64,000 nt of DNA from Hexactinellida sp. DTS-2022. Taxonomy: Eukaryota; Porifera; Hexactinellida. Below, piece after piece: positions 58,383 through 64,000 of the stretch. The notes under the pieces were generated by a model. The model was not told where the DNA came from. It ran no database searches and worked only from the letters and a program-made list of their open reading frames with translations. Numbering within the stretch: position 1 is the stretch's first letter; each line of letters opens with the position of its first letter. The stretch is taken from the NCBI GenBank assembly GCA_028753945.1, contig JAPNXP010000006.1:2914001-2978000 (forward strand), in the 5' to 3' direction. The position numbers were made by a program, and so were the translations under genes.

Positions 58383-58478
58383 TGAAATGCAGCGCATGCG
58401 CCACTTTAAATGCAGCGCATGCGCCACTTTAAATGCAGCGCATGCGCTACTCAAATGCAGCGCATGCGCTACTCATTT
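58383..58478 (-). repeat. Right terminal array of the KDZ element
   Basis: Four full units and one partial unit of the inverted 22-bp motif (AAATGCAGCGCATGCGCTAC). Two carry a GCCACTTT variant, which recurs as AAGTGACGC in the left array. Confidence 0.85.
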
Positions 58479-58544
58479 TTAAATAGCTCTATAATGTAGG
58501 CTTTTACTGATATAACTATAGATTTATCAGGAGTAAAAATTTCC

Positions 58545-58898
58545 GCTGTGCGGGTCGAGCCTTAAAGTGATGGGGGAATAGAAACCGCATTTATATATGA
58601 GATATAAACTAACTTCCAAATGTTATAATGGGTAAACAAATGTTATAATAGGTAAATGTTGAACCCGAATTTCGCGTTTATAAATTTGTAATATGAATAT
58701 TTGTTGTTGTTGTTTACACAAATAGGTAAACAAATTAATAAAAATTCAAAATCAACCTAGAAGCTAGCTTTCAACGCTTATTATAAGTATATAACTATGT
58801 AATCAATTGTTTAGTGAGGAGTAAGGCCGCGTAGTGGTCGTTAACTTTAGGTGCGTAGCACCGATCTGTCGCAAAGCGACCGAGACCGAAGGGCTCGT
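58545..58898 (-). mobile_element. Helitron-like family A copy
   Basis: The tandem unit (TTGTTGTTGTTTACACAAAT, AGCTTTCAACGC) is followed by GGTGCGTAGCACCGATCTGTC and CGAGACCGAAGGGCTCGT, the family end. The other end lies next to the KDZ element. Its missing 5' part may be 51880-51985, meaning the KDZ element (and more) inserted near or within this copy. Confidence 0.65.
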
Positions 58899-59339
58899 AA
58901 TTATTAAAACTTAAAATATAGGGACTGTAAACTTCGTTTTACGGTAAAATTAGCGTAGGCCTAAAACAGTATTGTTACTTATTGATATCCCGTAATCCGC
59001 TAATGCTAGACACAGGAGATGTATTATTGTCGTATACATAGGAAATCATATTTTGGGAGTCCAACGGTCATATTGGTTTATCGGAAATATTTGTGGAGTA
59101 TAAGTTATGCGATTTTCACACCTTTCCATATATGGTAATATTGTTAAAATCTCAACATCAGTTAACTTTATGCATATGAAATTTATTATTGGCGAATGGG
59201 AAATGTGAATTCATATTTAGGGACTCAGTAGATCACATTGGTTTACCTAAGGCTGTTCCCTTAACCTATATTATTATTTGGCACTCATCACAAAAAGGTT
59301 GTCAACCCCTGTTTTTGTAGTTTAGCATCTTTACAGTCC
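58899..59339. other. No recognised gene
   Basis: The phrase AGGGACTGTAAA at 58920 and its inverse TTTACAGTCCCTATA at 59330 bracket this stretch and suggest a roughly 425-bp non-autonomous element. No ORF. Confidence 0.45.
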
Positions 59340-59820
59340 CTATATTAAAGAAGTCCCTGTAAGAATATATGTTCATTTGAACAAGCCAATTAGTCTGTTT
59401 ACGCTGAACGAAACTTTTGCTACGAGATCAGAGAAAGAAAATCTGTTGTCTATCCACACGCCCAAATCTTTGACTAAATTACTCCCTTCAATTTCATTTG
59501 AGTTGATTAAGTAAGGCAACTTGGGATTTGATTTTCCAATATACAAGGCTTGACATTTATCAAGGTCTACAGACATAAAATTTAACTCAGACCAAGTAAC
59601 GATATCAACTAAGCTATTTGATAACGATGCATGGCCTTGAGAAAAAAGTGAGTTGCAGTATAACTTGGTATCGTCGGCAAATGAAATATGTGGTGATATC
59701 ATCCAATTTAAACAAACTGTAATCTGAACTAGAAGGAAAATCATACATATACACCAGAAATAATAAAGGGGCCCAGTACCGATCCTTTCGGAACGTCACT
59801 CGAGACCCTGGACCAGCTTG
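59340..59820 (-). pseudogene. Non-LTR retrotransposon reverse transcriptase fragment
   Basis: The decayed minus-strand frame contains GPLLFLVYMYDFPSSS in one frame and ISFADDTKLYC (the catalytic FADD), DIVTWSELNF, DLDKCQALYIGK and DLGVWIDNRFSF in another. This is the jockey/CR1-type palm and thumb order. Both ends are missing and there are frame breaks. Confidence 0.78.
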
Positions 59821-59867
59821 AAAAAGAACGAGTTGACTGAATTGGTCCGACTACTGTTTTTCCCTAC

Positions 59868-60085
59868 AGGAATAAGTCCGACTAGAATAAGTGCGACCAA
59901 ATTCCATAGCTGGATTAAGTCCTACTCGAATAAGTCCTACTGTTTCCAAAGCTGGATTAAGTCCGACTGGAATAAGTCCGACTATTTCCACAGCTGGGTT
60001 AAGTCCGACCAAAATCCATAACTGGATTAAATTTAAGTCCGACTGGAATAAGTCCGACTATTTCCATAGCTGGATTTAGTCCGAC
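59868..60085 (+). repeat. Minisatellite of AATAAGTCCGACT units
   Basis: Units built from GGATTAAGTCCGACTGGAAT and AAGTCCGACTATTTCCATAG repeat about four to five times with a period near 45 bp. Two overlapping spurious ORFs arise from it. Confidence 0.75.
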
Positions 60086-60296
60086 TAAACAATGCACTTA
60101 ATAAATAACTGAGACTTATATTTCTTGATATTCCAACAAAAGTTATTGATAAAACAGTTTGATCGATGTTCTTGATTTCAATATCCATTCATTTTGTTCA
60201 AAGAATTCCACTGTTAACATTTGGCTTCCTGTTGGACAATCGGTTTTACGTATATATAGTCATTATTACGATGCATTTAGTATATTATGGGATATA
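60086..60296. other. No recognised feature
   Basis: AT-rich, short. Nothing supported. Confidence 0.4.
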
Positions 60297-60415
60297 TACA
60301 ATTCGTGACCGACAATTCGTAACACTTACAATTCATGACAAGACCTTTCGTGACATTTACAATTCGTAACACTTACAATTCGTGACACTTACAATTCGTG
60401 ACCAGGCAATTCGGG
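60297..60415 (+). repeat. Tandem repeat of ACTTACAATTCGTGAC
   Basis: About seven imperfect copies of a 16-17-bp unit (TTACAATTCGTGACA / TTACAATTCGTAACAC). Confidence 0.75.
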
Positions 60416-60479
60416 GCCTAAAGGTATGTGGTCTCTACCATAGGCGCCATGTTTTCGGTTAGTATACGAATCTACGTAT

Positions 60480-61299
60480 ATATTAACAACACAATTGTTC
60501 TGATTTTGTTTGTTTGGATGTTTGCTCGTAATTAATTGAAAAGAGCGTACTATTTAGAGAGCTGAAATTTTGTATAGGTGTAGTTTGTTATAGCGACATG
60601 GGTATATTGGTTTTCTAAGCGAAATTTTGTGTGTATGGCGTCACACGGTAACTTCTTTCTTAATAACTTTCAAAATTTGACTCGATTAGCGTAAAAATTA
60701 TATAATATCTTCTTCCAAATAACAACATACTGAAATGAATTAAGAAGTAGTGTGTAGTTTACAAGCCACAGGTTAACTTATTTATTATTAAAATTACTGT
60801 TGGAAGAAAAGACAGCGAAGCGGCCGTTAATTGTGTCGCGTAGTGTCTAACACGAACGAACAAGTGTGGCGAAGCGATCTTTGTGAGAGTGATCCATCGC
60901 GTAGCGACCGAAACCGAAGGGCTCGTATTAAATAAAACATAGCCTCGCATGCAAAATATTTTAATTTAATACACAAAATTTGCCAAAATTATTCCATCGC
61001 GGTCGGAAATAAATGTCATCCATAAGAAACTGATGTCACCAATGTCAAGTTAAGTAAAATGTTCAATAACTTTAAAATCTTGAGTTCCTAGATTTGGCCC
61101 CATCTCTGGATTGTCTGGAAGCCTTGTTAATTTGTCAACACTATGTTTTGTTAATTTGTCAACTCGATATATTGTTAATTTGTCAATTCGATAAATTGTT
61201 AACGAAGCCAAATTAATATAGCAAATCATACCCAAATTGTTATTTAGATATTTTTTTCATTTTTCATTATTTTGTCTAGGAGTGAAATAAACTACGTAT
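60480..61299. other. Helitron-like fragments and a small tandem repeat
   Basis: The end-like piece at 60480-60560 resembles 30553-30600. A family A end lies at 60800-60928 (GCGAAGCGGCCGTTAATTG to GAAGGGCTCGTA). A roughly 24-bp tandem repeat (GTTAATTTGTCAA) lies at 61125-61205. No gene was seen. Confidence 0.55.
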
Positions 61300-61870
61300 A
61301 TGTTATGTCGATTTTGTCAAATAATCGATTTTACAAAATCAACACCCAAAATGTCGATTTTGTAAAATCAACATACAAACTTAAGTTTAATTTGTAAAAT
61401 AGTTGATTTTATAAAATCGACATTTTTAATTAGTTGATTTTGTAAATCGACATTTCAGAATGTCGATTTTACAAAATCAACATATTTTATTTATTGATTT
61501 TGTAATATATCAACATTTCAGAATGTCGATTTTACAAAATCAACTAATTGGAAATGTCGATTTTACAAAATCAACTAATAAAAAATGTTGATTTTATAAA
61601 ATCGACATATTTTATTCGTTGATTTTGCAAAAGCACCCTGGAATATTTTTTCTTTCTGGTTGAAAAATTTCATTTTGGTAAAGAAATTTCTTCATACAAG
61701 TCGGTATAAACTTGGATGAAGCGAATTCTGAGCAAAATGGAATAAAACCGAGGCATATCCGAGTAGTATAGCCAAAGTTGAACACTTGTTTTAGTTCCGT
61801 TGATTCATCTTGATTTTGTAAAATCGACATGGTGATTTTGTAAAATCAACATTTTACAAAATCGACATAA
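61300..61870. repeat. Array of GATTTTGTAAAATC palindromes, copy 2
   Basis: Same arms and core as 25923-27676 but without the Helitron-like insertion. The core includes TTCATACAAGTCGGTATAAAC and GGATGAAGCGAATTCTGAG. ACTTAAGTTTAATTTG at 61378-61393 is the empty target site of the element at 26022. Confidence 0.78.
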
Positions 61871-61919
61871 CATATATATTCTTTCAGTTTGAGTCAAATT
61901 GGAACTAATTAGTTTCCAA

Positions 61920-61985
61920 AATACCACCAAAATATACTGCCACCAAAGGAACATGTGTCGGCACAGCTGCAATTTTTGGATTTTC
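61920..61985. repeat. Palindromic MITE, family C, half copy
   Basis: AATATACTGCC, GGAACATG and GTCGGCACAGCTGCAATTTT match the right arm of copies 1-3. The left arm is missing. Confidence 0.6.
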
Positions 61986-62239
61986 TTTTTCTACGTAGAC
62001 GGTGGCCTGGTCACGCCTTTAAACATTGAATGCTTAAACTTGGCATGTAGTTGCGGAGTGACCGTATAACTTGCACCTGGGGTTACGATTTTTGATTTTT
62101 GATTTCAAAATTGTCTGGTCCCTAACTCATAAATGTTTTACTAAACCCCCAATTTCTATTTCACCATTGGAATCGCCACAACCTATGGCCGGTATACGAA
62201 AGTTTTGTCCATTTTCTTCGAACCAAATTTCCTTACCTA

Positions 62240-63304
62240 CCTCCCCAGGAATCTATGCAACCAATTGAATCAATGCTGACATCCCTTAAAGAAGCCCTCG
62301 GAAAGGATCGTCATGTTCGAAGTAGAGCTACAATGACAGCTAGTCGACAGCGTATGCTACACTCTCTGGACGTGCTGAGAGAGAGGCGCTCTCGGAGAGA
62401 ATTGGTAGAGGTGAAGAAGCTTTTCCCTTCGTCCACTCCTGGTGAGCGTTCAGGCTTGATGAGGGTTTATTTGTCAAGCTTCGAAATTACTTAATCGTCG
62501 AAATTATCCTGGCGAATGCTCAGCGTTCTGGCATTGTCTAGGGAATGCTTATAGGAGAAGTTCTGAAAGCGAAGAGCAATGTCAACAAAGACAATCTCCA
62601 CTACATCTATGTTGAACAGCATAAAACTGGCTACATTCACCCGGCTATAATCTACCTCACCACAGAAGTCTACAACTATTTGTTGCTCTTTGTGACGGTG
62701 ATCCTTCCTGAACTCCCAGCCATCGGAAACGTGAGATCTGGACAGGACTGCCATGTTTTTCAGACCTAGCTATCCGACTGTCTCCATACCAGTAATGTCA
62801 GTAGTTGCTTGCGAAAAAGTTCAAAGCTATATGGAATTGATGATCCGGACAGATGCGCCACGCATTACCGTAAAGCTGCTTCAGCATGCCCAAGCCTGAA
62901 CTCCAATAATCATTGTTTCAGTTCATGTGTCACTAAAGATCAACTACTGAGTGGCAATAATCCTGATAAGGACACAAACAATACTGCTGTACCTGTCGAT
63001 GTTTGTACCTCTACGAAGCGCACCGAGTCAGATTCTCCTAGTTTCGATCCTCTCGTGACGGACATCAATTTCCAAGAAGAAACTGCTCTCCCCAAGTCTC
63101 TTCCAAATGGAATGCGAAGAGTATTTTCACGATCAAATGGAGGAGGACCTTTTCTTTCGAGTCTTGGAAAATCTGCTTGACAACACCCTCTCAATTCTAC
63201 ACCCGGTGACCAGCAGAGAGGTATCCAAAATCAGTGTGGAATCACCCCAGTTCAGGCCCATTTGGGAGCGGCTCGTGGAACATTTTGGACAAGAACAGCT
63301 TTAA
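62240..63304 (+). pseudogene. Tyrosine-recombinase-like (Crypton-type) remnant
   Basis: Frame pieces read in order: an Arg-rich stretch (SRQRMLHSLDVL), RNYLIVEIILANAQRSGIV, then YVEQHKTGYIHPAIIYLTTE and RKSSKLYGIDD. The HKT-x-x-x-HPA core and the ANAQRSG helix resemble the tyrosine-recombinase domain of Cryptons and related animal proteins. The C-terminal catalytic H-x-x-R and Tyr cannot be identified. At least two frame breaks and a stop (near 62490 and 62540) make it a pseudogene. 62810-63304 continues with open stretches that I do not recognise. Confidence 0.5.
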
Positions 63305-63519
63305 GAAAGTTACCGACAAGATTAGAACATTTGGACGGAATAACCGAAACAAAGTCTCTTCCTCCTAAGCCATCACACTCTCAGCTTATCGGACCAGCTC
63401 AGTCCTTACAGGCGGAACCGAGCATTCGCATTGTTCAGGTGTTAGTACATTTTATATCCTTGATTATCTGCACTCAATATCCTTAGCCTTCAATTTGTAC
63501 TCTTAGTCCAGCAATATGG
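63305..63519. other. No recognised feature
   Basis: Sequence continuous with the recombinase remnant. No motif was recognised. Confidence 0.35.
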
Positions 63520-63700
63520 TGCAAGATTGTGCATTAAAGTTTTATGGGAAACAAGTCCGGCGAACACTATCGGACGTGTTAAATATGACGAGCTGTAATG
63601 GCCGATATAGACACTCTTTCAATTGCCTCAATATCCAAAAATTTTCGCACTACATCAAAGTACATGTGTACAAATTTTGGTGCTTTTATCAAAAAAATGA
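63520..63700. repeat. Dispersed repeat, inverse copy of 25085-25260
   Basis: AACAAGTCCGGCGAACACTA, ACACTCTTTCAATTGCCTCA and the stretch ending in CAAATTTTGGTGCTTTTATC match the earlier block in inverse orientation. An internal half-repeat (AGCAATATGGTGCA) recurs at 63511 and 63742. Confidence 0.7.
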
Positions 63701-64000
63701 ACAATCTGTTGAAACTTTATGTCTATGCCGTGGACTAGTAGTCCAGCAATATGGTGCAGGAAATGGTCGAATTGTGCATTTTCGAGATAAAAGTGCCAAA
63801 TTTTGCACAATTGTAGTATTATAGGTTCTGATCAACTTCAGCTATGGCACATAGCAGAATTTTTGGAAGAACAAATTTTTCAGGGGGCCAAAAATTGGTG
63901 CCCAATCGAAATCGCCGACAGTATAAATACAGGATAGCTCATTCAAATGAATTCTTAACGACTTTATTTGTCAGATTCGTGCTCAGCACTTAATTTCCAG

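Larger units (their letters stand above)
52619..58489. mobile_element. KDZ/Zisupton DNA transposon, apparently complete
   Basis: The 5,871-bp element is flanked by exact 8-bp duplications TATAATGT (52611-52618 and 58490-58497). The inverted ends share TATTTAAAAATGAGTAGCGC and then run into arrays of a roughly 22-bp motif (core AGCGCATGCGCT), about three units on the left and four to five on the right. Two convergent spliced genes fill it: a protein with Ulp1 protease plus PHD finger (plus strand) and the transposase (minus strand). The 8-bp duplication and domain set fit Zisupton/KDZ. Family A Helitron-like DNA sits in one intron but leaves all coding exons whole. Confidence 0.92.

Noticed and set aside
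59868-60085. Possible CRISPR-like array (AAGTCCGACT repeats)
   Set aside because: Spacers are not unique, the units are imperfect, and the context is an animal genome. It is a minisatellite.
1-64000. tRNA, rRNA or snRNA genes
   Set aside because: No A-box/B-box pair with a foldable cloverleaf and no rRNA-like stretch was noticed. A covariance scan would be needed to exclude diverged ones.

Overview
This is AT-rich eukaryotic nuclear DNA, almost certainly from an invertebrate animal. Genes have GT-AG introns, no bacterial gene packing is visible, and DNA transposons, Helitron-like elements, non-LTR and Ty3-type retrotransposons are dense and nested. A decayed NHL-repeat gene of a kind expanded in sponges makes a sponge or another early-branching marine animal my favoured guess, but the species cannot be fixed from the sequence.

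Layout. 0.8-11.7 kb: a three-exon M20-family dipeptidase gene (PM20D2-like, minus strand). Its 8-kb intron holds a roughly 6.2-kb transposon with long inverted repeats and a decayed DDE transposase, itself hit by a Helitron and other elements. 11.8-13.5 kb: short non-autonomous elements. 13.5-19.3 kb: a decayed Ty3-type LTR retrotransposon carrying two later insertions. 19.3-22.1 kb: hAT-type elements and a hAT transposase fragment. 22.3-23.0 kb: a small single-exon gene for a putative secreted protein. 23-33.5 kb: repeats only. 33.6 kb: an intronless RAD51 fragment. 34.5-38.6 kb: an inverted-repeat-bounded unit without a recognisable gene. 38.7-40.6 kb: an NHL-repeat pseudogene split by a hAT element. 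43.9-46.3 kb: a long single-exon ABC transporter gene. 47.0-50.7 kb: a nest in which a Ginger-type transposon (integrase-like transposase fused to an OTU protease domain) sits in a hAT-type element inside a Helitron-like element; the Ginger unit carries a small insertion with a hammerhead ribozyme. 52.6-58.5 kb: a complete-looking KDZ/Zisupton transposon. 58.5-64 kb: tandem repeats, a non-LTR fragment and a tyrosine-recombinase-like remnant.

The most interesting unit is the KDZ/Zisupton element at 52619-58489. It has 8-bp target duplications, terminal arrays of a roughly 22-bp motif, a transposase gene whose seven exons join in phase to about 792 codons, and a convergent second gene that joins to about 499 codons and ends in a Ulp1-type protease plus a PHD finger. 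Next are the hammerhead ribozyme at 49933-49990, the Ginger-OTU element, and the ABC transporter with an unusual N-terminus and an Asn where the H-loop His is expected.

Exon joins come from reading splice sites and phase by eye. Family names come from motif recognition without database searches. Many repeat boundaries are approximate unless a target-site duplication is stated.
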